A program made the position numbers and the translations under genes. Positions 53,376 through 61,701 of a stretch of DNA of 64,000 bases are shown one piece after another (the first letter of the stretch is position 1; each line of letters opens with the position of its first letter). Origin of the DNA: Thalassospira sp. TSL5-1 (GTDB lineage Bacteria > Pseudomonadota > Alphaproteobacteria > Rhodospirillales > Thalassospiraceae); assembly GCF_001907695.1 (NCBI RefSeq), contig NZ_KV880637.1, positions 1,550,001 through 1,614,000 of the forward strand. The letters are read 5' to 3'. The notes below the pieces were generated by a model, which was not told where the DNA came from, did no database searches, and saw only the letters and a program-made list of their open reading frames with translations.

Positions 53376-54734
53376 ATGATAAAACGGTTCTTGCTCACCT
53401 GTAGCATTCTGGCAACGGCCGGCGTGATTTCTACGGGGGCGTCTGCTGAAACCCTCGATGATGCGCTTGCCAAAGCATATCAGAATAACCCGACCCTCGA
53501 AGCGGGCCGGGCACAATTGCGTGCAACTGATGAAGAAATCTCTCAGGCTTTGTCAAACTGGCGCCCGACGGTTCAGCTCAATGGTAGCGCGGGTATTCGC
53601 AAACTTGACGTTGATACTGGTCAGGCTGCCAGCACAAACGATACCACGCTTAATCCCTATCAGGTTGGTCTGAATGTCAGCCAGCCGCTTTATCGTGGTG
53701 GCCGGACAGAAGCCGAAACCAAACGTGCCGAAGCCCGTATTCAGGCGCAACGTGCTGCTCTGCGGTCAACCGAACAGTCTGTATTTTTGAATGTTGCAAC
53801 GGCATATTTCAACGTTTTGCGTGATACGGCCGTTGTTGAACTGAACCAGAATAACATTCGCGTTCTTGAACGCCAGCTTGAGGCAACCCGGGATCGTTTT
53901 TCGGTGGGCGAAGTGACCCGCACCGACGTTTCCCAGGCTGAGGCACGTCTTGCTGGTGCAAAGGCCAATTTGATTGCGGCCCAGGGAACACTTGCCAATA
54001 CCCGTGCGGTTTATGAACGCCTGGTTGGTAATGCACCGGTCGACCTGAAAATTCCGGCTTCTCTCGAGGGGCTTCCGACCAGCGTTAAGCAGGTGATCGA
54101 CACTGCCAGTGTCCAGCATCCTGATGTGTTGCAGGCGCAGTATTCCGAAGAAGCAGCCCATGACAATATCCGTCTGAGCGAGGGGGCACTTTATCCCGTC
54201 GTTAATCTGACAGCGGGTTTGTCGCGTAGCCGGGAAGCCAGTTCCGAGGATACCACCACCGATACAGCCGAAGTTATGGCGGAAGTGACGGTGCCGATCT
54301 ATCAGAAGGGGGCCGAATATTCCAGCATTCGTGCTGCCAAACAGACGGCAGGGCAGGCGCGCATTGTCGTGGATCAGACCCGTCGGGAAGTGATCGAAAG
54401 TGCAACCAGTGCCTGGGAAAATCTGGTAACGGCCCGTGCCAGCATCGAAAGCCAGCAGGCCGAAGTTTCGTCTGCCGAAGTTGCTCTTGATGGTGTCCAG
54501 CGCGAAGCCTCGGTTGGGTCGCGTACGGTTCTTGACGTGCTTGACCAGGAACAGGAACTGTTGCAGGCGCGCGTTGCACTGGTAAAGTCACGCCGTGATG
54601 CCGCCGTTGCCGAGTTCCAGGTTAAGGCAGCAATCGGAGCCTTGAATGCACAAGTTCTCGGCCTGCCGGTTGAAATTTACGATGTAGAACAGAACTATAA
54701 TAAAGTTAAGGATCAATTGTGGGGAACTGATTGA
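53376..54734 (+). CDS. tolC: TolC-family outer membrane efflux protein
   Basis: A 452-residue outer membrane efflux channel. A signal peptide ending TGASA is followed by two homologous halves: LAKAYQNNPTLEAGRAQLRATDEEISQALSNW to the GL-rich middle, and a second round from VKQVIDTASVQHPDVLQAQYSEEAAHDNIRLSEGALYPVVNLTAGLS. Coiled-coil regions rich in Glu/Gln/Arg flank the middle, and GSRTVLDVLDQEQELLQARVALVKSRRDAAVAEFQVKAAIG is the classic C-terminal segment. It should work with multidrug pumps or type I secretion. AAGGGTG precedes the ATG. The popZ gene follows by 89 bases. Confidence 0.92.
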   Translation: MIKRFLLTCSILATAGVISTGASAETLDDALAKAYQNNPTLEAGRAQLRATDEEISQALSNWRPTVQLNGSAGIRKLDVDTGQAASTNDTTLNPYQVGLNVSQPLYRGGRTEAETKRAEARIQAQRAALRSTEQSVFLNVATAYFNVLRDTAVVELNQNNIRVLERQLEATRDRFSVGEVTRTDVSQAEARLAGAKANLIAAQGTLANTRAVYERLVGNAPVDLKIPASLEGLPTSVKQVIDTASVQHPDVLQAQYSEEAAHDNIRLSEGALYPVVNLTAGLSRSREASSEDTTTDTAEVMAEVTVPIYQKGAEYSSIRAAKQTAGQARIVVDQTRREVIESATSAWENLVTARASIESQQAEVSSAEVALDGVQREASVGSRTVLDVLDQEQELLQARVALVKSRRDAAVAEFQVKAAIGALNAQVLGLPVEIYDVEQNYNKVKDQLWGTD

Positions 54735-54823
54735 TCCGGAAGTGCCAACAACCGGCCTTGAAAAGAAAGGCCGTATAATCGACCGGATCCGTTCGGTGGT
54801 TATTTTAGCGCGGAAGAAAACCA

Positions 54824-55489
54824 ATGAGTGATGGGCAACAGGAACCTTCAATGGAGGACATCCTTCAGTCTATCCGCAAAATTCTTGCGGATGAGGGCGA
54901 GGATGAAAAAAAGGAACCGGCAAAACCGAAGTCGGCCCCGGCTCCCGAGCCTGAACCGGAACCAGAGGTTTTTGACGAGCCGGAAGACGAATATGACGAA
55001 CTGGTTCTGGAAGATGAACCAGAAGAGCTGGAGCTTGACGACGAGGAACCGGAGCCTCTTGATCTTGATGATGAAGAGGAGCTGGACCTTGAGCCTGAAA
55101 GCATGGACCTTGACGATATGCTTGATTTTGAAGAGCAGGTCGAAGAGGAAGAGCCGGAGCCCGAACCCGAGCCTGAACCTGTTCGGGAAGAGCCACGGCA
55201 GCCGATGCCAGCCTTTTATGAGCAGGAAGATGATGACGAACCGGCCCTGATTTCGGGAACGACGGAATCTTCTGCTGCCGGTAGCATGACGGAACTGGCC
55301 CAGGCGGTTGCGCGCAAGCGTGCGATTGGTTTGGGGATTAATGCCGGACATGCCACACTGGAAGATCTGGTGCGTGATATGTTGCGCCCGATTTTGAAAG
55401 AGTGGCTGGACGAGAATTTGCCTTATATGATCGAACGCCTTGTGAAAAAGGAAATCGAGCGGATCGTGAGCCGCGCCGAAGACCTCTAG
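54824..55489 (+). CDS. popZ: Polar organising protein PopZ (DUF2497)
   Basis: A 221-residue PopZ. The N-terminal helix QEPSMEDILQSIRKILADE binds partners, the middle (about 30-140) is a very acidic Pro/Glu/Asp-rich disordered stretch, and the C-terminal helices TLEDLVRDMLRPILKEWLDENLPYMIERLVKKEIERIVSRA (about 178-218) drive oligomerisation. PopZ forms a polar microdomain that anchors the chromosome centromere and recruits cell-cycle proteins, as known from Caulobacter. The acidic region is longer than in the compact versions. It lies between tolC and valS with a terminator in front of valS. Confidence 0.9.
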   Translation: MSDGQQEPSMEDILQSIRKILADEGEDEKKEPAKPKSAPAPEPEPEPEVFDEPEDEYDELVLEDEPEELELDDEEPEPLDLDDEEELDLEPESMDLDDMLDFEEQVEEEEPEPEPEPEPVREEPRQPMPAFYEQEDDDEPALISGTTESSAAGSMTELAQAVARKRAIGLGINAGHATLEDLVRDMLRPILKEWLDENLPYMIERLVKKEIERIVSRAEDL

Positions 55490-55510
55490 GCGAGCCGATG
55501 AGCAGAATAT

Positions 55511-55543
55511 AGCGGCGCGCCTTCGGTGCGCCGCTTTTTCTTT
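55511..55543 (+). terminator. Terminator after popZ
   Basis: AGCGGCGC and GCGCCGCT (55511-55518 with 55528-55535) with a TTCG-type loop, then TTTTCTTTT. Confidence 0.85.
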
Positions 55544-55576
55544 TAATACGAAAACCCGCAGCGGATCAGAAAGACG

Positions 55577-58243
55577 ATGTTGGATAAAACCTACAACCCG
55601 GCAGACGTGGAAACCAAACTCTACGAAAAATGGGAAAAATCCGGAGCCTTTGCCGCCCACCCGGAAAGCAAAGAAAATCCCTATGTCATTATGATGCCGC
55701 CGCCCAACGTGACCGGTAGCCTGCATATGGGCCACGCCCTGACATTCACCCTGCAGGATATTCTGGTGCGTTATAACCGCATGAGCGGCAAGGACACTCT
55801 GTGGCAGCCCGGCACCGACCATGCCGGCATTGCGACCCAGATGGTGGTTGAACGCCAGCTTGGTGCCCAAAATGTGACCCGCCACGACCTGGGACGTGAA
55901 AAATTCGTCGAAAAGGTCTGGGAATGGAAAGAACAGTCCGGCGGGACCATTACCAACCAGTTACGCCACCTTGGTGCATCGCCCGATTGGCCGCGTGAAC
56001 GCTTTACGATGGACGATGGCCTGTCGGCTGCGGTGCGCAAGGTTTTTGTCACCCTGCATAAACAGGGGTTGATTTATCGCGACAAACGCCTGGTGAACTG
56101 GGATCCGAAACTTCTGACCGCGATTTCCGACCTTGAAGTGGTCCAGAAAGAGGTCAAGGGCCATTACTGGCATTTCAAATACCCGATTGAAGGCCGCGAA
56201 GGCGAGTTTATTACCGTTGCCACGACCCGTCCTGAAACCATGCTGGGTGATACGGCTGTTGCGGTTCATCCCGACGATGAACGGTATGCCGATCTGGTTG
56301 GCAAATATTGCATTCTGCCGATTGTTGGTCGCCGTATCCGCATTGTCGCCGATGAATATGCTGACCCGGAAAAGGGCTCTGGTGCGGTGAAAATCACCCC
56401 GGCGCATGACTTTAACGATTTTGAAGTCGGCAAGCGCAATGATCTCGAAAAGATCAATATCCTCGATGATCATGCCTGCATTAACGACAATGCCCCCGAA
56501 GAATATCGTGGCCTTGATCGCTTTAAGGCGCGTGATCTGATCATTGCTAAAATGGAAGAACTCGGTTTGCTCGAAAAAATCGAGGAAACCGTTCATATGG
56601 TTCCCTATGGCGACCGTTCCAATGTGGTGATCGAGCCTTACCTGACCGATCAGTGGTTTGTAAATGCCGAAGTCCTGGCAAAACCGGCGACCGAAGCAGT
56701 TGAAGATGGCCGTATCCGTTTTGTGCCGAAAAACTGGGAAAATACCTATTTTGAATGGATGCGCAACATCCAGCCTTGGTGTATTTCGCGTCAGTTGTGG
56801 TGGGGGCATCGGATTCCGGCCTGGTTTGGCCCGGATGGCACCTTCTTTGTTGAAGAAACCGAGGAAGAAGCTATTGCTGCTGCCAAGGCCCATTACGGCA
56901 AGGATGTGGAGCTGACCCAGGAAACCGATGTTCTCGATACCTGGTTCTCGTCCGCCTTGTGGCCGTTCTCCACGCTGGGGTGGCCGGAAAAGACGGTTGA
57001 GCTGGGTAAATACTATCCTGGCGATGTTCTCGTCACTGGCTTTGATATCATTTTCTTCTGGGTTGCCCGCATGATTATGATGGGGATGCATTTCATGGAT
57101 GGGCAGGTGCCGTTCCGTGATGTCTATATCCATGCGCTGGTCCGCGATGAACACGGTCAGAAAATGTCCAAATCCAAGGGCAACGTGATTGACCCGCTGG
57201 ATCTGATTTCGGAATATGGTTGTGATGCCCTGCGTATGACGCTAACGGCCCTTGCCGCCCAGGGGCGGGACATCAAGCTTGCGACGTCGCGCGTGGAAGG
57301 CTACCGCAATTTTGCGACCAAAATCTGGAACGCGGCACGTTTCTGCGAAATGAATGAATGCCAGGTGATTGAGGGCTTTGATCCCAAATCGGTCAAATCC
57401 ACGCTGAACCGCTGGATCGTCGGTAAGGTTGCCGAAGCCGCCAAAACCGTCTCAACCGCGATTGAAAACTATCGTTTCAACGATGCTGCGGGTGGGGCCT
57501 ACCAGTTTGTCTGGGGGACCTTCTGTGACTGGTATCTGGAGCTGGCAAAGCCCGTTTTCATGGGGGATGATGCCGATGCCAAGGCGGAAACCCGCGCCAC
57601 GGCAGCTTGGGTTCTGGATCAGATTTTGCTGATCCTGCATCCTGTCATGCCCTTCATCACCGAAGAGCTTTGGGCGCAGACCAGCGAAAAACACAGTGGC
57701 CTTCTGATGTCTCAGGCATGGCCGGTATTGGGCGAGGATCTGATTGATGCCAGTGTTGAGTCGGAAATGGATATGGCCTTGCGTCTGATCGGAAATATCC
57801 GTGGTGTGCGTTCGGAAATGAATGTCCCGCCATCTGCCGAAGTGCCGATTTATCTGGTGGATGCGTCCGATGCCATGAAATCGGCCATCACGGCACAGGA
57901 AGCTCAGATCAAACGTCTGGCGCGTGTTGCCAGCATTAATCTGGTCGGGCAGGACAAGGTTGAAGCCATTGCCAAAGGTGCGATCCAGACGGTTGTGGAT
58001 GGCGTGCCGGTTTTTGTTTCGGTTGCCGATTTCATTGACGTGGCGGCTGAAAAGTCCCGTCTTGAAAAGGAAATCGACAAGATCGGAAAATATATCAAGG
58101 CACAGGAAGGCAAGCTGGCCAACGAACGCTTTGTCAGCCGTGCACCAGAAGAAATCGTCGCTGCGGAAAAAGCCAAACTTGAAGAGGCCCGTAATACGCT
58201 TGGCAAGCTTCAGGAAGGATATGACCGGATTGCTGCCATGTAA
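55577..58243 (+). CDS. valS: Valine-tRNA ligase
   Basis: An 888-residue valyl-tRNA synthetase. The HIGH-type motif is PPPNVTGSLHMGHAL (41-55) and the KMSKS motif KMSKSKGNV (529-537). The large editing domain lies in between, with TTRPETMLGDTAVAVHPDD, and the C-terminal coiled-coil tRNA-binding arm includes KSRLEKEIDKIGKYIKAQEGKLANERFVSRAPEEIV. All expected domains are present at usual length. A terminator follows. Confidence 0.96.
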   Translation: MLDKTYNPADVETKLYEKWEKSGAFAAHPESKENPYVIMMPPPNVTGSLHMGHALTFTLQDILVRYNRMSGKDTLWQPGTDHAGIATQMVVERQLGAQNVTRHDLGREKFVEKVWEWKEQSGGTITNQLRHLGASPDWPRERFTMDDGLSAAVRKVFVTLHKQGLIYRDKRLVNWDPKLLTAISDLEVVQKEVKGHYWHFKYPIEGREGEFITVATTRPETMLGDTAVAVHPDDERYADLVGKYCILPIVGRRIRIVADEYADPEKGSGAVKITPAHDFNDFEVGKRNDLEKINILDDHACINDNAPEEYRGLDRFKARDLIIAKMEELGLLEKIEETVHMVPYGDRSNVVIEPYLTDQWFVNAEVLAKPATEAVEDGRIRFVPKNWENTYFEWMRNIQPWCISRQLWWGHRIPAWFGPDGTFFVEETEEEAIAAAKAHYGKDVELTQETDVLDTWFSSALWPFSTLGWPEKTVELGKYYPGDVLVTGFDIIFFWVARMIMMGMHFMDGQVPFRDVYIHALVRDEHGQKMSKSKGNVIDPLDLISEYGCDALRMTLTALAAQGRDIKLATSRVEGYRNFATKIWNAARFCEMNECQVIEGFDPKSVKSTLNRWIVGKVAEAAKTVSTAIENYRFNDAAGGAYQFVWGTFCDWYLELAKPVFMGDDADAKAETRATAAWVLDQILLILHPVMPFITEELWAQTSEKHSGLLMSQAWPVLGEDLIDASVESEMDMALRLIGNIRGVRSEMNVPPSAEVPIYLVDASDAMKSAITAQEAQIKRLARVASINLVGQDKVEAIAKGAIQTVVDGVPVFVSVADFIDVAAEKSRLEKEIDKIGKYIKAQEGKLANERFVSRAPEEIVAAEKAKLEEARNTLGKLQEGYDRIAAM

Positions 58244-58272
58244 GGTTGCGGCTTCGCGTCAATGATTTGGGA

Positions 58273-58306
58273 AAGGGGTGCGGGAAATGTCGCACCCCTT
58301 TTTTGT
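58273..58306 (+). terminator. Terminator after valS
   Basis: AAGGGGTGCG and CGCACCCCTT (58273-58282 with 58291-58300), then TTTTG. Confidence 0.88.
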
Positions 58307-58368
58307 TTCTGGAAATCTGGTGGGAATCGCCTAAATTGACGCCCTGAACATCGTGCAGGAGACAGCAG

Positions 58369-58713
58369 ATGACGCTTTCGCGTTTGCCTTCGCCCCCTTA
58401 TTACGCCGTCATTTTTGCATCGGTCCGTACTGATGAGGATGAAGAAGGCTATGGCATAACCGCCACGGAAATGAGCAACCTTGCCGCGCAACAGGATGGA
58501 TATCTTGGTCAGGATTCCACAGCACGGGATGACGAAGGCATGGGGATTACGGTTTCCTATTGGCGTGATGAAGCCTCCATCCTTGCCTGGAAGAAGCAGC
58601 TTGATCACACCGCTGCGCGCAATATGGGCCGCGAGAAATGGTATAAAAGTTATACCTTGCGGGTTGCCCGCGTTGAACGGGCCTATGATTTTGACCGGCC
58701 GGAACAGGCATAA
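58369..58713 (+). CDS. Antibiotic biosynthesis monooxygenase (ABM)-fold protein
   Basis: A 114-residue ABM-fold protein, a ferredoxin-like dimer type: YYAVIFASVRTDEDEEGYGITATEMSNLAAQQDGYLGQDS, YWRDEASILAWKKQLDHTAARNMGREKWY, SYTLRVARVERAYDF. Such proteins often act as small oxygenases or heme-binding/quinol proteins, but this version belongs to an uncharacterised branch that adjoins housekeeping genes. Its stop TAA overlaps the pabB ATG by one base, so it is translationally coupled to the folate genes. The reason is unclear. Confidence 0.75.
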   Translation: MTLSRLPSPPYYAVIFASVRTDEDEEGYGITATEMSNLAAQQDGYLGQDSTARDDEGMGITVSYWRDEASILAWKKQLDHTAARNMGREKWYKSYTLRVARVERAYDFDRPEQA

Positions 58714-60122
58714 TGCTGGCGATTGAGCATCCCTATATCGACCCGGAACTGGCATTTTCTGCCTTTGCCAATAATACGGGTCGGCATTTTCTTGATTCTG
58801 GCGGAGATAGCGGTTTTTCCTATATTGCCGTTCATCCGGTGCATATGATTTCGGCACGTGATGGTGTGGTAAGCGTTGATGATCAGGCCATTGATGCGGC
58901 ACCCTTTACCGCCATCCGTGATTTGTTGGACAGCTATCAAATTGCCCATAATCCCGATTTGCCGCCATTTCAGGGCGGCTTGGTTGGTTATTTTGGTTAT
59001 GACCTGTGCCAACAGCTTGAAACCCTGCCAGTACCGCAAAACGATTTCATCAATATTCCCGACATGTTGGCGGGCATTTATGATGTGGTAATATCTTTTG
59101 ACCTTGCCAATCGGCGGATGTGGATCATCGCGCATGGCCTGGATGCCCAAAGTCAAACAGCATCCGATATGCGTGCTCAGGCACAAATTATGGATGCGCA
59201 GCAGGCCCTGGCGGGCGTGATGCAGGGGCAAAGCAAACAAACATTGCCTGCAGCACCATCCGCGCCTGCAATTGCCCCGTGGCAGCCCAATTTTACGCGC
59301 GACGGTTATCAATCCGCCGTTGGCCGGGTGAAGGACTATATTTTTGCCGGTGATATTTTTCAGGCCAATCTGTCGCAGTCTTTTTCGGCCCAATATGATT
59401 CTGCACAGCTTTGCGACCTTTGGGGGCTTTACCGGCGTATTCGGGGGCTTAGTCCGGCACCTTTTGGCGCGTTCCTGAATTTTGGCACTATTGCCATTCT
59501 GTCAAACTCGCCGGAACGGTTTTTGATGGTGGATGAAGCTGGGGCAGTTGAAACCAAACCGATCAAGGGAACGCGCCCGCGTGGCAAAACACCGGTTGAA
59601 GACGCGACTTTTGCGCAGGATCTGCTCGTATCGGAAAAGGACCGGGCGGAAAATGTCATGATTGTCGATTTGTTGCGCAATGATTTATCGCGTGTGTGCA
59701 AGCCCCATTCGGTTATCGCGGATCCGATTTGCGATCTGGAAAGCTTTGCCAATGTGCATCATCTGGTATCCACTGTGACCGGGCAGCTTGATGACGGACA
59801 AGATGCGATTGATTTATTGATGGCGTGTTTTCCCGGTGGTTCCATTACCGGGGCTCCAAAAATACGGGCGATGGAGATCATTACCGAATTGGAGCAAATG
59901 CGACGTGGGGCCTATTGCGGGGCAATCGGGTTTATTGGCTTTGATGGCGTGATGGATACCAACATCGCCATCCGAACCCTTACCGTTCATGACGGTAAGG
60001 TGGCCTTTAATGTTGGGGGTGGTATCGTTGCCGATAGTGAGCCAGCGGCGGAATATGAAGAAACACTGGCCAAGGCGGCGAAATTAATGGCGGCTCTGGA
60101 TATCGTGCTTGATGATCAATAA
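58713..60122 (+). CDS. pabB: Aminodeoxychorismate synthase component I
   Basis: A 469-residue PabB that turns chorismate and ammonia (from PabA glutaminase) into 4-amino-4-deoxychorismate. C-terminal chorismate-enzyme motifs are intact: SPERFLMVDEAGAVETKPIKGTRPRG (with the Lys in PIKGT), VDLLRNDLSRVC, FPGGSITGAPKIRAMEI and GAIGFIGFDGVMDTNIAIRTL. The PIKGT form, rather than the PIAGT of anthranilate synthase TrpE, favours PabB. The gene is followed by pabA and pabC. Confidence 0.92.
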   Translation: MLAIEHPYIDPELAFSAFANNTGRHFLDSGGDSGFSYIAVHPVHMISARDGVVSVDDQAIDAAPFTAIRDLLDSYQIAHNPDLPPFQGGLVGYFGYDLCQQLETLPVPQNDFINIPDMLAGIYDVVISFDLANRRMWIIAHGLDAQSQTASDMRAQAQIMDAQQALAGVMQGQSKQTLPAAPSAPAIAPWQPNFTRDGYQSAVGRVKDYIFAGDIFQANLSQSFSAQYDSAQLCDLWGLYRRIRGLSPAPFGAFLNFGTIAILSNSPERFLMVDEAGAVETKPIKGTRPRGKTPVEDATFAQDLLVSEKDRAENVMIVDLLRNDLSRVCKPHSVIADPICDLESFANVHHLVSTVTGQLDDGQDAIDLLMACFPGGSITGAPKIRAMEIITELEQMRRGAYCGAIGFIGFDGVMDTNIAIRTLTVHDGKVAFNVGGGIVADSEPAAEYEETLAKAAKLMAALDIVLDDQ

Positions 60123-60167
60123 CGCGCCAATGTTGACAGTGATGCAGCAATACGAAAGACATCCCGC

Positions 60168-60800
60168 GTGATCTTGCTGATCGATAACTACGATTCGTTT
60201 GTTTTTAACCTGGCCCGCTATGTGCGAGAGCTGGGACGCGAGGTGATGGTGGTCAGAAATGATGCCATTGATCCGGTTATACTTCGCCGGATGGCACCTG
60301 CCGCTGTTATTTTATCGCCGGGCCCCTGTGCGCCGGACCAGGCCGGGCAGTGCCTGAATATCGTGCGTGAAAATGGGGCGGAATTTCCAATACTTGGGGT
60401 GTGTTTGGGGCATCAGGTCATTGCCCAGGCATTTGGGGGGGCGATTGTCCGGGCCAAACGCCCGCTACATGGCAAGACGACACCAATTACGCATCAGGCA
60501 AGGGGGCTGTTTAAGGCGCTGCCCAATCCGCTGACGGTGACACGCTATCATTCCTTGATTGCTGAATTACCTTATAATCACTGCCCCCTGGAAATAACGG
60601 CCCAAAGTGCCGAGGGCGAGATTATGGCACTGGCTCATAAAAGCCTGCCCTTATACGGGGTTCAGTTTCATCCCGAGGCTGTGTTGACCGCGCACGGGCA
60701 TGATCTGTTGCAGAACTTTTTGACGATTGCTGATCGGTTTAACGCATCAAAAAAAGGGCATTCCGATACCGGGTCCCGGACTCTAAAGGTTGTCATTTAA
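60168..60800 (+). CDS. pabA: Aminodeoxychorismate synthase glutaminase component PabA
   Basis: A 210-residue class I glutamine amidotransferase. The triad is Cys79 in LGVCLGHQ and His168/Glu170 in GVQFHPEAV; the start MILLIDNYDSFVFNLARYV is the family start. It delivers ammonia to PabB; it may also serve TrpE, since amphibolic subunits exist. The start is GTG at 60168, and only a weak site (GAAAGAC) precedes. Its stop overlaps the pabC ATG by one base. Confidence 0.9.
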   Translation: MILLIDNYDSFVFNLARYVRELGREVMVVRNDAIDPVILRRMAPAAVILSPGPCAPDQAGQCLNIVRENGAEFPILGVCLGHQVIAQAFGGAIVRAKRPLHGKTTPITHQARGLFKALPNPLTVTRYHSLIAELPYNHCPLEITAQSAEGEIMALAHKSLPLYGVQFHPEAVLTAHGHDLLQNFLTIADRFNASKKGHSDTGSRTLKVVI

Positions 60801-61654
60801 TGTTGTGGTTCAATGGTAAATTCCTGGCGCAAACGGATGCCTTGCTTCCGGTGCAGGATCGCGGTTTTTTGCTGGGGGATGGGGTTTTTGAAACCATGTG
60901 TGCGACGCAAGGCAAAGTAATTTGGTTGTCGCGTCACATAAAAAGAATAACGCAATCAATTGATAAATTGGGTCTTTTTTTTGTAAATCTGCCCAAAGAA
61001 GATGAACTGGCTGCGATTATCGCAACGTTATGCCGGGACATCACGAGCCCGCATGCGGTGATACGTCTTACGGTCTCGCGCGGGCAGGGCGGACAGGGCC
61101 TTTTGCCGCGTGGTGTGACGGATGCAGCTGTTTTGATAACCGCGAAACCGTTTGATCCGGGGGCAAGTAAGAGCACGGTTTCTCTGGCTGTATCGGAACA
61201 GGTACGGCGAAATCCCTGGTCGGTAGCAAGTCGCGTTAAAAGTCTGAATTACCTAGATAACATCGTCGCACGGCAGGAGGCGGACGTTCAAGGGGCAGGG
61301 GATAGCCTGATTTTGACCCAGGATGGCTTTGTTGGTGAAACGACCATTGCCAATATTTTTGCCCTTTTGGGGCACGTATTGCGCACGCCATCCCATCAAA
61401 CCGGGATATTTGCGGGTTTGGCACGGGCGGAGACTATTGATTGGGCGCAAAGAAATCACATCTCGATATGTTACGATCCGCTGCCTGTTGCGGAACTTTA
61501 CCGATCAGATAGTGTTTTTATTTGTAATGCCTTACGGGGTGCTTGCGAGGTCCGGGAGGTGAATGGCCGACAAATCGTGCCATCCGAACACGGATTAAAA
61601 ACATATGACAAGATTTCGCAACATCTTGAAAAAAGTATCAGGGGTGCCGGTTAA
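60800..61654 (+). CDS. pabC: Aminodeoxychorismate lyase (class IV aminotransferase)
   Basis: A 284-residue fold-type IV PLP enzyme that cleaves 4-amino-4-deoxychorismate to 4-aminobenzoate and pyruvate. The PLP Lys is in ASRVKSLNYLDN (Lys147); DRGFLLGDGVFETM is the family N-terminal motif, and DGFVGETTIANIFAL is the cofactor region. A D-amino-acid or branched-chain aminotransferase is the alternative for this family, but coupling to pabA (one-base overlap) supports PabC. Confidence 0.85.
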   Translation: MLWFNGKFLAQTDALLPVQDRGFLLGDGVFETMCATQGKVIWLSRHIKRITQSIDKLGLFFVNLPKEDELAAIIATLCRDITSPHAVIRLTVSRGQGGQGLLPRGVTDAAVLITAKPFDPGASKSTVSLAVSEQVRRNPWSVASRVKSLNYLDNIVARQEADVQGAGDSLILTQDGFVGETTIANIFALLGHVLRTPSHQTGIFAGLARAETIDWAQRNHISICYDPLPVAELYRSDSVFICNALRGACEVREVNGRQIVPSEHGLKTYDKISQHLEKSIRGAG

Positions 61655-61701
61655 TTGTCATTTGGCTCTTGTGCACCCCGAACGATGAGAGTTGGGAGAC
61701 G

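Noticed and set aside
54848-55885. A 345-codon minus-strand frame over popZ and the start of valS
   Set aside because: It is antisense to PopZ (with repetitive Phe/Leu/Arg from Glu/Pro codons) and to the valS HIGH region, so not a gene.
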